Shown here: positions 25,950 through 34,981 of the stretch, piece after piece
Numbering within the stretch: position 1 is the stretch's first letter
How the letters are laid out: every line of letters begins with the position of its first letter
Source of the DNA: Peribacillus asahii
GTDB lineage: Bacteria; Bacillota; Bacilli; Bacillales; DSM-1321
Reading direction: 5' to 3'
DNA length: 64,000 bases
NCBI RefSeq assembly: GCF_003570725.1
Contig: NZ_QWVS01000002.1
Location: 434,001 to 498,000 of the forward strand
Made by a program: the position numbers and the translations under genes
The notes under the pieces: generated by a model
Databases searched by the model: none
What the model saw: the letters and a program-made list of their open reading frames with translations, nothing else
Told to the model about the DNA's origin: nothing

Positions 25950-26783
25950 TTACCTATTTCTCCATTTATCAATAATAATTGCTAAAACAAGAATGAGTAC
26001 AGCTAACATCACAATCGTTCCACCTGGAGCAAGATCTAGCTCATAAGATAAAAATAAACCACCTACAACGGATATTTCACCAAAAACAACTGAATAACCA
26101 ATCATTTGTTTAAACCCTTGTGCAAATCGTAAACTCGCAGCAACCGGCAGTGTCATTAAGGATGATACAAGTAAAATTCCAACCACTCTCATGGATGCTG
26201 CAATCACAAGAGCAACAAGTACAATAAAAATAAAATGAATCACTTTAGAAGGAATACCAGAGGCTTTTGCATGTTCTTCATCAAATGAAAGCAAAAACAG
26301 TTCCTTATACAACAATATTAACGTTACAATAACCGCTATGCCTACTCCGATAATGACATATAAATCAGAGCGACTAACTGCACTTACACTTCCAAATAGA
26401 TAACTATATAAATCCGCATTAAACCCATCTGCAACCGAAATAAAAATAACACTAAGTCCGATTCCGCCTGATAAAATAATCGGGATTGCCAACTCTTGAT
26501 AATGCTTATAAATCGTTCTTAACTTCTCAATAAATAAAGAACCACCAACAGAAAAAGCCATTCCCATATAAAGTGGATTTAACCCGACTAACGAAACAAA
26601 ACTCTTTTGCAGAAGTAAACTAAACGCAATCCCTGCAAGTGCCACATGACTTAAGGCATCTGCAATCATGGACATCCGTCTAACCACAATAAAAACGCCC
26701 AAGAGCGGCGCTAGTACTCCAATAATAATTCCTGTAATAAATGCGTTTTGCAAAAACTCATATTGCAATAACCCCGATATCAT
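25950..26783 (-). CDS. znuB: Zinc ABC transporter permease ZnuB
   Basis: A 277-residue metal ABC permease (ABC-3 family) with about eight membrane segments; MRVVGILLVSSLMTLPVAASLR is the conserved coupling region. GGAGGATA precedes ATG 26783. It is 21 bases after znuC and 13 before zur. No solute-binding protein gene is present in this cluster, so the receptor must be encoded elsewhere. Manganese is the main alternative substrate, but the zur linkage favours zinc. Confidence 0.9.
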   Translation of the reverse strand: MISGLLQYEFLQNAFITGIIIGVLAPLLGVFIVVRRMSMIADALSHVALAGIAFSLLLQKSFVSLVGLNPLYMGMAFSVGGSLFIEKLRTIYKHYQELAIPIILSGGIGLSVIFISVADGFNADLYSYLFGSVSAVSRSDLYVIIGVGIAVIVTLILLYKELFLLSFDEEHAKASGIPSKVIHFIFIVLVALVIAASMRVVGILLVSSLMTLPVAASLRFAQGFKQMIGYSVVFGEISVVGGLFLSYELDLAPGGTIVMLAVLILVLAIIIDKWRNR

Positions 26784-26804
26784 TCGGCTATCCTCCAAAA
26801 CATC

Positions 26805-27572
26805 TTAATGATTATGACTTAAAAGCTTGACGTCATGTCCATAAAAAGACGACAGCTCTTCTTCATTTAATTGATTATATTCATATGCATCTCCATGAAA
26901 ATGCAGTTTTTTATTCAAGCAGGCTACATGGGTCACTTTATCTGTTACCGTACCGACATCATGTGTAACTAAAATAAGTGTAATGCCTAATTGTTTATTC
27001 AGCATTTCAAGCATTTCATAAAACTGATGCACATGCTTAGAATCCACTCCAACGGTCGGCTCATCTAAAATTAACAATTGTGGTTCACTTACAAGCGACC
27101 GTGCAATAAACACCCGTTGTTGTTGCCCGCCTGATAACTCACCAATATTTCGATGTTGAAAGGATAACATATCGACAGCCTCTAGAGCTTTTTTCACTTT
27201 TTGCTTATCCGCTTTTTTAGGAAATTTAAATAAACCTAATTTCTTCGTTAATCCACTTTGAACGACTTCGAACACCGTTGCCGGAAAACCTGAATTGAAT
27301 GAATTCGCTTTTTGTGAAACAAAACCAATTTGTTGCCACTCTTTAAATAAACGAATATTTTCATCAAACAGTTTAATTGTACCTTCTTGTGTTCTTAACA
27401 ACCCAAGAATTAGCTTTAATAAAGTCGACTTACCTGATCCATTTGGACCTACGATAGCTAAAAAAGCTCCACGCGGTACTTCAAAAGACACATCTTCTAA
27501 CACTTTATCTTTTGTGTATTTATAAGAAAGATTTTTCACTTTAATAATTGGATGATTATCCTGGATTTCCAA
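26805..27572 (-). CDS. znuC: Zinc ABC transporter ATP-binding protein ZnuC
   Basis: A 255-residue ABC ATPase with Walker A GPNGSGKS, signature LSGGQQQR, Walker B LLILDEP and the switch His in LVTHDV. The C-terminal tail is His/Cys containing (LLSHNH). The start is TTG 27572 with AAAGGTGATG upstream. First gene of the znuC-znuB-zur operon. In B. subtilis zinc ABC genes lie elsewhere, while Listeria joins them to zurR as here. Confidence 0.9.
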   Translation of the reverse strand: MEIQDNHPIIKVKNLSYKYTKDKVLEDVSFEVPRGAFLAIVGPNGSGKSTLLKLILGLLRTQEGTIKLFDENIRLFKEWQQIGFVSQKANSFNSGFPATVFEVVQSGLTKKLGLFKFPKKADKQKVKKALEAVDMLSFQHRNIGELSGGQQQRVFIARSLVSEPQLLILDEPTVGVDSKHVHQFYEMLEMLNKQLGITLILVTHDVGTVTDKVTHVACLNKKLHFHGDAYEYNQLNEEELSSFYGHDVKLLSHNH

Positions 27573-27586
27573 ATTACATCACCTTT

Positions 27587-27607
27587 TTTTAAGAATCATT
27601 ACGATTT
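27587..27607 (-). promoter_or_regulatory. Zur box in front of znuC
   Basis: Minus-strand AAATCGTAAT-G-ATT (27607-27595) matches one half and the centre of the Bacillus Zur consensus AAATCGTAAT-N-ATTACGATTT exactly; the other half is degenerate (about 14 of 20 positions overall). It lies between the promoter and the ribosome site of znuC. Confidence 0.7.
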
Positions 27608-27617
27608 GATAAAGAGA

Positions 27618-27646
27618 AGTATATCGAAAAAAGAAGAAGAAGTAAA
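27618..27646 (-). promoter_or_regulatory. SigA promoter of znuC-znuB-zur
   Basis: TTTACT (27646-27641), 17 bases, TATACT (27623-27618). The predicted transcript start near 27611 directly abuts the Zur box, so bound Zur would block it. Confidence 0.65.
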
Positions 27647-27719
27647 GAACCGCGCTTGTAGTTTTCGTTCACATCTTCTTCCCCTCTTCATATGTTTTAA
27701 AAAAGGAGGGAAAACGACT

Positions 27720-27980
27720 ATGAAATTATTTGAAATGATGGTCAATCATAAGATTAATCAAATTAAACCAGATGAGCTGCTCGCTCTAGCGTCACAGTAT
27801 CAAGTATCTTTAACCCAGCAAGAAGCGATAGGTATTACAAGGCTGCTTGCAGGACAAAACATTAACATTTTTGATCCTCGTCAAAGACAAACGGTCATTG
27901 GTCGAATTGCCGGCATCACTGGTATGAATAAAGCAAAGCAAATCGAAAATATTTTCTATCAACTAACTGGTTCTTATTAA
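27720..27980 (+). CDS. yqfT: Small conserved protein YqfT (DUF2624)
   Basis: An 86-residue soluble helical protein. AAAGGAGGG lies 9 bases before ATG 27720; an upstream in-frame ATG (27552) is inside the promoter region of znuC and is rejected. The sequence (KLFEMMVNHKINQ, then FDPRQRQTVIGRI) matches the DUF2624/YqfT family; the function is unknown. It is divergent from znuC. Confidence 0.82.
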   Translation: MKLFEMMVNHKINQIKPDELLALASQYQVSLTQQEAIGITRLLAGQNINIFDPRQRQTVIGRIAGITGMNKAKQIENIFYQLTGSY

Positions 27981-28030
27981 AAACAGGGGAATGGGCTCAT
28001 TTATGTATATGTAGAAAATGGAATGTTGAG

Positions 28031-28068
28031 GACTCTCATCTTTTTCATAGCAGATGCAGCTAGAAGCC
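28031..28068. repeat. Solo arm of the repeat family found near dnaK
   Basis: GACTCTCATCTTTTTCATAGC followed by CAGCTAG resembles GACTCTTATCTTTTTCACAGC and GAGCTAG at 63246-63274. Confidence 0.4.
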
Positions 28069-28122
28069 AAAACTATAAAAAATCAAAAAAGCTTAGTTAT
28101 ACATTGTTATGAATGGTAAACC

Positions 28123-28164
28123 AAAAAGGGACGTTTCATCTAATTCGATGAGATGTCCCTTTTT
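28123..28164 (-). terminator. Terminator of cshB-nfo
   Basis: An 18-bp imperfect stem with a 6-base loop between 28123 and 28164, directly after the nfo stop and T-rich on the minus strand. It may also serve yqfT. Confidence 0.85.
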
Positions 28165-28168
28165 AAGG

Positions 28169-29062
28169 TTAGCTATTTTTAATTTTCTCTAGCACATTAT
28201 CATCAAACTTCTTGTTTCTTAGCATTTCAATTTCAAATTGATACGGTGCTTTTTTATCATTTTTATCTTCACCAACAAATGGTGTTTCTAAAATTTTAGG
28301 AACGGATAAAAGCTGTGGATGATGGACAATATAGTTTAAAGCATCAAACCCAATGTGACCAAACCCAATGTTTTCATGACGGTCTTTACGCGCTCCGCGT
28401 ACATTTTTACTATCGTTAATATGAAGCACTTTAATACGGTCAATGCCAACAATTTTGTCAAACTCATTTAGCACGCCATCAAAATCTTCAACGACATTAT
28501 ATCCCGCATCATGAATATGACAAGTATCCATACAAACAGACAGTTGTTTATTATGTGTAACACCATCGATAATCATTGCTAACTCTTCAAACGAGCGGCC
28601 GCATTCGGTTCCTTTGCCCGCCATCGTTTCAAGGGCAATTTGCACTTGATCCTCAGCTGTTAGCACTTCATTCAATCCTTCAATAATCTTCTTAATTCCC
28701 GCTTCACTACCAGCCCCAACATGCGCTCCTGGATGAAGAACAATTTGACGCGCACCAATCGCTTCTGTACGATCAATTTCACTTCTTAAAAAATTGACAC
28801 CAAGTTCAAATGTTTCTGGCTTTGTTGTATTTCCAATATTAATAATATAAGGAGCATGAACAATAATATCTGTCATTCCGTGTTCAGCCATATGTTTTGT
28901 TCCCGCTTCAATATTTAACTCTTCCAGCTTTTTACGGCGCGTATTTTGCGGAGCCCCTGTATAAATCATAAAGGTATTAGCTCCATAAGAAGCTGCTTCC
29001 TCACTTGCACCGAGCAGCATCTTTTTCCCGCTCATCGATACGTGAGATCCAATTTTCAACAT
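28169..29062 (-). CDS. nfo: Endonuclease IV (AP endonuclease)
   Basis: A 297-residue zinc enzyme that cuts DNA 5' to abasic sites in base-excision repair. Metal ligands of the TIM-barrel family are visible: His in IVHAPY, His in IVLHPGAH, Glu in ALETMAG, Asp/His in [12 protein letters not shown], and HINDSK and DRHENIG. AGGAGG precedes ATG 29062 and the protein then begins [12 protein letters not shown] like B. subtilis Nfo. It follows cshB by 36 bases. Confidence 0.95.
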   Translation of the reverse strand: MLKIGSHVSMSGKKMLLGASEEAASYGANTFMIYTGAPQNTRRKKLEELNIEAGTKHMAEHGMTDIIVHAPYIINIGNTTKPETFELGVNFLRSEIDRTEAIGARQIVLHPGAHVGAGSEAGIKKIIEGLNEVLTAEDQVQIALETMAGKGTECGRSFEELAMIIDGVTHNKQLSVCMDTCHIHDAGYNVVEDFDGVLNEFDKIVGIDRIKVLHINDSKNVRGARKDRHENIGFGHIGFDALNYIVHHPQLLSVPKILETPFVGEDKNDKKAPYQFEIEMLRNKKFDDNVLEKIKNS

Positions 29063-29098
29063 TCTAACTTCCTCCTCTCTCCTCAAAAGGTTCACTCT

Positions 29099-30415
29099 TT
29101 ATTTCTGTTTTTTAGCCATGCGGCGTTGACGTTTCTTAAACTCTTCCGTTTCACGTTGATGTTTCTTTTTATATCCTGGTTTGACTTTAGTCGATTTTCT
29201 AACCATTGTTTTTGCTTTTACATCGATTTCAGAAGCTTGCTTTTTACGACGTTTTCGTTTATTTCGTTCGTCGATTTCAATCCAATCACCATTTTGAATA
29301 TCCACATCGCGGAAAGTGACACCCATTTTCTCAAGACGAATTAATGCATCTTCATCGGATTGATCATAAATTGTTGCCGCAATACCCGATTGACCTGCAC
29401 GTGCTGTTCGGCCTGTACGATGAATATAGAAGTCTAAATCTGATGGCAGCTCATAGTTAATGATATGACTAACACCTTCGATATCAATTCCACGCGCAGC
29501 TAAATCTGTCGCCACAATAAATTGATAATCTAGGTTATTAATTTGCTTCATCATTCGTTTACGATCACGCGGTGAAAGGTCACCATGAATACGTCCAACC
29601 GTCAATCCTTTAGCTATTAATTCATCCGCAACAGTGTCAGCCATTTTTTTCGTATTCGTAAAAATAATCGCTAAATATGGATTATAGCGAACAGCGATAT
29701 CATGTAATAGTTGAATTTTGTTACGGTGACGAAGTGGAATCAGTACGTGTTCAATCTTCGCTGCTGTTGCTTGCTTCGGATTCACTTGAACATATTTCGG
29801 ATTTTCCATATACTTTTTCAAAAATGGTTTTAACTTCTCTGGAATCGTTGCTGAGAAGACGAGCATTTGGATTTTTTCAGCCATTCTTGCAGCAAATTTA
29901 TCAACATCTTCAATAAAGCCCATATCTAGCATTAAATCAGCTTCATCCACAACAAGCATCGTTGCTCCATATACTTGCAAAGCTTGCTCTTCCACAAGAT
30001 CTTTAATTCTACCTGGAGTCCCAATTACAAGTTGCGGTTGTGTTTTTAGCTTTTCAATCGTCCGTTGCTTGTCCGTTCCGCCAATAAAACAGCGAACTTG
30101 AATGGGAGCCTCTTCCGGAAAATAATCAGCAATTTTTAGAGCTTCTTTATAAATTTGATTAGCTAATTCTCTAGTTGGCGCAGAAATAATCGCTTGAACT
30201 TCTTGTTTAGCTGGATTCATTTTTTCCATAATCGGCAACAAGTATGAATGGGTTTTTCCCGTTCCTGTTTGCGATTGGCCAATTAAACTATGACCGTTTA
30301 AAATAGCAGGAATCACACGTTCTTGAATTTCTGTCGGCTTTTTAAACCCTAAATTCTGAACTGCATCAACTATATGGCTCTGCAAATTAAAACGTTCAAA
30401 TTGATTTTGTTTCAT
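29099..30415 (-). CDS. cshB: DEAD-box RNA helicase CshB
   Basis: A 438-residue ATP-dependent RNA helicase. Motifs in order: Q motif (PTEIQ), I (SQTGTGKT), Ia (APTRELA), Ib (GTPGR), II (VDEAD), III (SAT), V (ATDLAARGID) and VI (HRTGRTARAG). The C-terminal 70 residues are very basic (KRKRRKK, GYKKKHQRE), suited to RNA binding. Synteny with nfo identifies CshB, which has a role in cold-shock and ribosome assembly. The start is ATG 30415 with AAGGAG 8 bases before; TTG 30418 is equally readable. Confidence 0.93.
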   Translation of the reverse strand: MKQNQFERFNLQSHIVDAVQNLGFKKPTEIQERVIPAILNGHSLIGQSQTGTGKTHSYLLPIMEKMNPAKQEVQAIISAPTRELANQIYKEALKIADYFPEEAPIQVRCFIGGTDKQRTIEKLKTQPQLVIGTPGRIKDLVEEQALQVYGATMLVVDEADLMLDMGFIEDVDKFAARMAEKIQMLVFSATIPEKLKPFLKKYMENPKYVQVNPKQATAAKIEHVLIPLRHRNKIQLLHDIAVRYNPYLAIIFTNTKKMADTVADELIAKGLTVGRIHGDLSPRDRKRMMKQINNLDYQFIVATDLAARGIDIEGVSHIINYELPSDLDFYIHRTGRTARAGQSGIAATIYDQSDEDALIRLEKMGVTFRDVDIQNGDWIEIDERNKRKRRKKQASEIDVKAKTMVRKSTKVKPGYKKKHQRETEEFKKRQRRMAKKQK

Positions 30416-30687
30416 CAAAAAACTCCTTTATCCTATGGGTCAAATCGTTCACATATCCTATGATTATAAAATAATTATGAAGAAAAGCGCAAGGCACTTG
30501 ATTTTGTTAAGTATTGATATAAGCATCATGGACTGCTTACAAACAAACTATCGTTACCATCTTACCCTCTTTCCACCAACTTCACAACAAATCGTTCTAG
30601 TTTTGCCATTGTTCAATCAAACCTTTTTTCTTATTTTGCATACTAATATAGAAAAAATAAATTTCCCCTGATAAGGAGGGAAACAAT

Positions 30688-31362
30688 ATGATTCAAGGAC
30701 GATACCCTGGTCCAGGGCCAAACTTTCCGCCACCCAATCGACGAAATATGTATCCGCCATCAAACTTTCAAAGAGGAATGCCTACACATTCAAGACCGAA
30801 CCCTTTTTTCCAAAAAGCTCCACAACAACCTCATATCAATCAACCAAGGGCAAATACACCTTTCCATCAACAAGGCATGATGCAGCAACAACCTAAAAAG
30901 GAAGGTCTGATTGGAAGGTTACTCGGTAAGTCTAAACAAAAGGCTGCTCCCCAAAACTTATTCGCACCACCATCACAAGGAAAACAAGACACAAGGAGCA
31001 ATAATAGCGGCGGCATCATAGAAAAGCTTAGAAACCCTGAAGGTATTACAAGCATGCTCAACAATACGCAAAAAGTACTTCAAGCAGCAGAACAATTTAC
31101 CCCAATCGTTCAACAATATGGTCCGATGATTAAAAATTTACCGTCCATGTGGAACATTATTCGGGCCTTTAGTTCTAACGACAATGATAAAAAGAAAGAA
31201 CCCAAACAAGAAGAAAACATATCAAAAGAAACAGTAACCGAGATTCCTACAGAAGAATCTCCTAAATCACCCACTGAACAAACCGCACAACAAAAAATGG
31301 ACAGAAAACCAAAACCGAAGCCAAAAAAGAAAAAGACATCCGGGCCGAAACTATACATTTAA
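30688..31362 (+). CDS. yqfQ: YqfQ/VrrA family protein
   Basis: A 224-residue protein. The N-terminal 70 residues are Pro/Asn/Gln-rich and disordered, the centre (about 108-165) is a helical conserved block (GIIEKLRNPEGI, QQYGPMIKNLPSMWN), and the tail is Lys/Pro-rich (PKPKPKKKK). AAGGAGGG lies 7 bases before ATG 30688. It corresponds to VrrA, whose variable repeat tract is used for B. anthracis typing; that repeat tract is absent here. The role is not known; spore association is suspected from family context. Confidence 0.75.
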   Translation: MIQGRYPGPGPNFPPPNRRNMYPPSNFQRGMPTHSRPNPFFQKAPQQPHINQPRANTPFHQQGMMQQQPKKEGLIGRLLGKSKQKAAPQNLFAPPSQGKQDTRSNNSGGIIEKLRNPEGITSMLNNTQKVLQAAEQFTPIVQQYGPMIKNLPSMWNIIRAFSSNDNDKKKEPKQEENISKETVTEIPTEESPKSPTEQTAQQKMDRKPKPKPKKKKTSGPKLYI

Positions 31363-31377
31363 TAACCATTTGATGTT

Positions 31378-31406
31378 TTGTATTATGCTCATTCCTCCTA
31401 TATAAT
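31378..31406 (+). promoter_or_regulatory. SigA promoter of ispH
   Basis: TTGTAT (31378-31383), 17 bases, TATAAT (31401-31406), 42 bases before ATG 31448. Confidence 0.8.
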
Positions 31407-31447
31407 AAAATTAATCGTTTTTTTGCTTTTATAAGGAGGACATATAG

Positions 31448-32392
31448 ATGAAAGTAATCAAAATATCACCGCGCGGCTATTGCTATGGCGTTGTCGATGC
31501 CATGGTTATCGCTAGAAATGCGGCTTTAGATAAAACATTGCCTCGCCCCATTTATATTTTAGGCATGATTGTGCATAACAAGCATGTGACCGATGCCTTT
31601 GAAGAAGATGGTATCATCACACTTGATGGCAAAAATCGAAAAGAAATTATTGAGCAGGTTGATTCAGGAACCGTGATTTTTACTGCTCATGGTGTCTCAC
31701 CAGAGATCCGTAAAATTGCAGAGGAAAAAGGGCTCGTGACGCTTGATGCCACATGCCCGGATGTAACAGTGACTCATGACTTAATTCGTGCCAAACAAAA
31801 AGAAGGCTATCAAGTCATTTATATCGGCAAGAAAGGACATCCAGAGCCAGAAGGAGCGATTGGTGTTGCGCCAGATATCGTTCACCTTGTCCAATATGCT
31901 GAAGATGTAGAAGCATTAACCATTGAAAGCGATAAAATTATCGTTACAAATCAAACAACAATGAGCCAATGGGATGTTTTAGATATTATGGAAAAAGTAA
32001 AAGAAAAGTATCCGCATGCTGAAGTACACAAAGAAATTTGCTTGGCAACTCAAGTTCGTCAAGAAGCCGTTGCACAGCAAGCCGGTGAAGCGGACGTTCT
32101 CATTGTTGTCGGTGATCCAAAAAGTAATAACTCGAATCGTTTAGCTCAAGTTTCAGAGGAAATTGCTGGGACGAAAGCATACCGAATTGCGGATATTTCT
32201 GAGTTAAATCTTGATTGGTTAAAAGATATCGAAACCGTAGCGGTCACATCAGGTGCCTCAACGCCAACACCAATTACCAAAGAGGTTATTACCTTCTTAG
32301 AAAAATATAATCCAAATGATGAATCTACATGGAATACAGAAAAGAAAACACCATTAAATAAAATTTTACCGAAAATTAAAGTACCTAAATAA
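31448..32392 (+). CDS. ispH: 4-hydroxy-3-methylbut-2-enyl diphosphate reductase (IspH/LytB)
   Basis: A 314-residue iron-sulfur enzyme, last step of the MEP pathway, producing IPP and DMAPP from HMBPP. The three cluster cysteines are in [15 protein letters not shown] and EICLATQ; the catalytic Glu lies in [10 protein letters not shown] context. AAGGAGG precedes ATG 31448. It ends in a strong shared terminator facing yqfO. Confidence 0.95.
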   Translation: MKVIKISPRGYCYGVVDAMVIARNAALDKTLPRPIYILGMIVHNKHVTDAFEEDGIITLDGKNRKEIIEQVDSGTVIFTAHGVSPEIRKIAEEKGLVTLDATCPDVTVTHDLIRAKQKEGYQVIYIGKKGHPEPEGAIGVAPDIVHLVQYAEDVEALTIESDKIIVTNQTTMSQWDVLDIMEKVKEKYPHAEVHKEICLATQVRQEAVAQQAGEADVLIVVGDPKSNNSNRLAQVSEEIAGTKAYRIADISELNLDWLKDIETVAVTSGASTPTPITKEVITFLEKYNPNDESTWNTEKKTPLNKILPKIKVPK

Positions 32393-32393
32393 C

Positions 32394-32435
32394 AATAACA
32401 GAAAAAGTCGTCCATGGACGACTTTTTCTGTTATT
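32394..32435. terminator. Bidirectional terminator between ispH and yqfO
   Basis: A 42-base perfect palindrome (21-bp arms, centre between 32414 and 32415) with A-rich left and T-rich right parts; it overlaps the yqfO stop. Confidence 0.9.
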
Positions 32436-33552
32436 AAATAAATGTAAACGGGTCTGTATTTAATTTAGACGGAATAAAGGTCACATCTAGCTTTCGTTCC
32501 TGACACATATTCGATAACACCGTTGCCACACCTTGCTTCATTACCTTTTCCACATTATGTCCTGGGTCTACAATATTTAAACCGATCATCATCGCATCAT
32601 GTGCAGTGTGGTAATACATATCACCCGTCACATAGACATCTGCCCCTTTAAATTTAGCAGTTGTAAAATATTTATTACCATCTCCACCGAGTACGGCTAC
32701 TTTTTTAACTGTTGTATTCAAATCCCCTACAACACGCACTCGATCCACGTCTAATGTACGCTTCACATGCTCAGCAAACTGTTCAAGTGTCATTTCATCA
32801 GCAAGAGAACCAATTTTTCCGAGGCCTAATACTTCTCCTTTGTTATCTAAGCAATACAAATCATAAGCGACCTCTTCATATGGGTGTGCCTTAATCATAG
32901 CTGACAGCACTTTTTTCTCGATATTTTCTGGAAAAATCGTTTCAATTCGCACTTCTGATACCGATTCTAATGTGCCTTGCATACCGATTGCCGGTTCACT
33001 ACCTTCTCCCGGTAAAAATCTTCCGATTCCTTCAGCAGAAAATGAGCAATTGCTATAATTTCCAATTGCACCAGCTCCAGCTTTTCCAAGCGCTTCTCTT
33101 ACTTGACCCTCGGTCTCAACAGGAACGAACACAACGAGCTTTTTCAAAGCGATTTCATGCGTTGGAGCTAATACTTCCGTTTGCTGTAATTGCAGGGCTT
33201 CCGCTAGTAAATCATTCACACCACCCTTTGCAACATCTAAATTCGTATGAGCAGCATACACGGCAATATCATGCTTAATCAATTTCTCAACAATTCTACC
33301 AGCTGTACTCGTTGTATCAATTTTTTTGAGCGGACGATAAATAAGCGGGTGATGGGCAATAATGAGCTCCACGCCATTTTCAATCGCTTCATCTACTACT
33401 TCCTCCAGTACATCTAAAGCAATCATTACTTTTGAAACAGGCTTATTTAAAGAGCCAATATGAAGACCAATTGGATCTCCCTCCATTGCGTAATGCTTCG
33501 GAGAAAACTGCTCAAACAATTCAATAATTTGATATCCATTCGCTTTTTTCAT
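32434..33552 (-). CDS. yqfO: NIF3-family metal-binding protein YqfO
   Basis: A 372-residue protein of the NIF3/GTP cyclohydrolase I type 2 group. Two NIF3 halves carry His/Asp/Glu metal ligands (IAHHPLIY, YAAHTNLD, and GHNVEKVMK at the end), and the middle (about 130-235) is the CutA/PII-like insert of the Bacillus type. The biochemical role is unsettled. GGAGGTG precedes ATG 33552, which overlaps the trmK stop as TAATG, so the two are translationally coupled. Confidence 0.9.
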   Translation of the reverse strand: MKKANGYQIIELFEQFSPKHYAMEGDPIGLHIGSLNKPVSKVMIALDVLEEVVDEAIENGVELIIAHHPLIYRPLKKIDTTSTAGRIVEKLIKHDIAVYAAHTNLDVAKGGVNDLLAEALQLQQTEVLAPTHEIALKKLVVFVPVETEGQVREALGKAGAGAIGNYSNCSFSAEGIGRFLPGEGSEPAIGMQGTLESVSEVRIETIFPENIEKKVLSAMIKAHPYEEVAYDLYCLDNKGEVLGLGKIGSLADEMTLEQFAEHVKRTLDVDRVRVVGDLNTTVKKVAVLGGDGNKYFTTAKFKGADVYVTGDMYYHTAHDAMMIGLNIVDPGHNVEKVMKQGVATVLSNMCQERKLDVTFIPSKLNTDPFTFI

Positions 33553-34256
33553 TATGCCAACACCTCCTCAATAACCTTAATTTGCTTCAATAATTCATTT
33601 CGTTTTTCTTCTAAATTAGTGTTTCCACTTGCATCCATTTGCGCAATTACATTTAATAAATGATCCTTTTCTTGCATCCATTTTTTTATAAAAACAGGAC
33701 TGCGCTGCGCTTGCAAAAACGGGCCAAACTGAAGACCTGTTTCATGCTTATTTTGATAAGGCTTAAGCGGCTCCCCTACTTCAGCCAGTAAAATTTCATA
33801 GATTTTCCCGTCTTCTTCAAGAATTTCTTCCGCTTTCAATTCCCATCCATTCTCTATTAACCATGTTCGAACGTTTTTGGAACCTACATTCGGCTGAAGA
33901 ATAAGACGCTCTACTTTTGTTAATTTCGCTTTACCTCTTTCCAAAATGCTTGCAATCAATGTACCTCCCATGCCAGCAATCGTGACAGCCGTTGCTTCGC
34001 CAATTTCGAGAACATCTAGCCCGTCCCCTTTACGGACATCAATCTTATCCTGTAAACCGGTTTCTAGTACTTGCTTTAGCGCCGATTGATAAGGTCCCTC
34101 TACGACTTCCCCAGCGATTGCTTTCACACACAACTGATTGTTAATCGCATAACAAGGAAGGTAAGCATGATCCGAACCAATATCCGCTAGAACACTTCCT
34201 TTTGGAATATATGAGGCGACACGCTGCAAACGCATCGATAGTTTTTCATGATTCAT
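33552..34256 (-). CDS. trmK: tRNA (adenine(22)-N(1))-methyltransferase TrmK
   Basis: A 234-residue SAM-dependent enzyme that methylates N1 of A22 in tRNA. The SAM-binding motif VLADIGSDHAYLP, the acidic GDGLDVL motif, and the AGMGG motif are typical of the YqfN/TrmK family. The C-terminal third is a helical coiled extension. GAGAG precedes ATG 34256. It forms an operon with yqfO. Confidence 0.93.
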   Translation of the reverse strand: MNHEKLSMRLQRVASYIPKGSVLADIGSDHAYLPCYAINNQLCVKAIAGEVVEGPYQSALKQVLETGLQDKIDVRKGDGLDVLEIGEATAVTIAGMGGTLIASILERGKAKLTKVERLILQPNVGSKNVRTWLIENGWELKAEEILEEDGKIYEILLAEVGEPLKPYQNKHETGLQFGPFLQAQRSPVFIKKWMQEKDHLLNVIAQMDASGNTNLEEKRNELLKQIKVIEEVLA

Positions 34257-34342
34257 CTAAATCAACTCTCTTATATGTATTTCAAATCATTTTCTCTAAG
34301 ATTATAACAAAACTTTACTTGTTCAGCGAAATTTATCTATAC

Positions 34343-34378
34343 AAAAAAGAACTGAATTGTCTCATACGGACAACTCAG
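34343..34378 (-). terminator. Terminator of cccA
   Basis: A 10-bp stem with one wobble pair (34352-34361 with 34369-34378), 7-base loop, then T residues on the minus strand, 10 bases after the cccA stop. Confidence 0.85.
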
Positions 34379-34388
34379 TGGTTTTTCA

Positions 34389-34760
34389 TTATTTTAACCC
34401 TTGTAAAAATTCAGTCATTCCATCCAGCTGATCTTCTTGTACTAATCCAGGAGGCATAGGACCTTTCCCATTCGTTAAAATATTTTTAATTTCATCTGCA
34501 GATAATCGGTCGCCTACACCTTTTAAAGCAGGACCGACACCGCCTTGATACGCGTCACCATGACAGCTAATACAGTTTTGTTTATAAATATCTTCAGGGG
34601 TTGCCGCTGCATTTTCAGTAGATTCTTCAGTCTTGCCACCGTTTTCTTGCTCCTTAGCCATTTGTTTAGAATCACTTAAACCTTTGAAAGAAAGCATAAA
34701 CATAAGTGCAATTCCAAACACCATAATCACAATAAATGGTACAACTGGATTACGCTTCAT
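34389..34760 (-). CDS. cccA: Membrane-anchored cytochrome c-550
   Basis: A 123-residue cytochrome c. An N-terminal membrane anchor (about 8-26) is followed by a Glu/Asn-rich linker and a class I heme domain outside the cell: CISCH (Cys63, Cys66, His67) with Met102 (GPMPPG) as the likely sixth ligand. It carries electrons on the outer membrane face. GGGGGG precedes ATG 34760. Single-gene unit as in B. subtilis. Confidence 0.94.
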   Translation of the reverse strand: MKRNPVVPFIVIMVFGIALMFMLSFKGLSDSKQMAKEQENGGKTEESTENAAATPEDIYKQNCISCHGDAYQGGVGPALKGVGDRLSADEIKNILTNGKGPMPPGLVQEDQLDGMTEFLQGLK

Positions 34761-34877
34761 AGAATTAACCCCCCATAGAACCTAGACTGTTTGAATCAGA
34801 TTATTCTGTCCAAACAACTATTAATTTACTTAAACATGGTTAAGGAAAAGAGTAAAAAATAAACAGATATATTCTAT

Positions 34878-34895
34878 TTTGTTAAATTTAACAAA
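34878..34895. promoter_or_regulatory. 18-base perfect palindrome upstream of cccA
   Basis: TTTGTTAAATTTAACAAA lies 118 bases upstream of the cccA start. It is reminiscent of Rex-type half sites (TTGTTAA) but with a shorter spacer. An operator role is inferred only. Confidence 0.35.
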
Positions 34896-34981
34896 TATTT
34901 ATGCACTTTCTCAAGGTTTGTCTCAACTACCACTACTATTATATAGTACAACAATTACCAATTTTTTTCCATAAAAAACCA

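Noticed and set aside
30435-30671. 78-codon plus-strand frame between cshB and yqfQ
   Set aside because: No ribosome site before its ATG, poor codon use, and it runs through AT-rich promoter sequence and a repeat-arm fragment.
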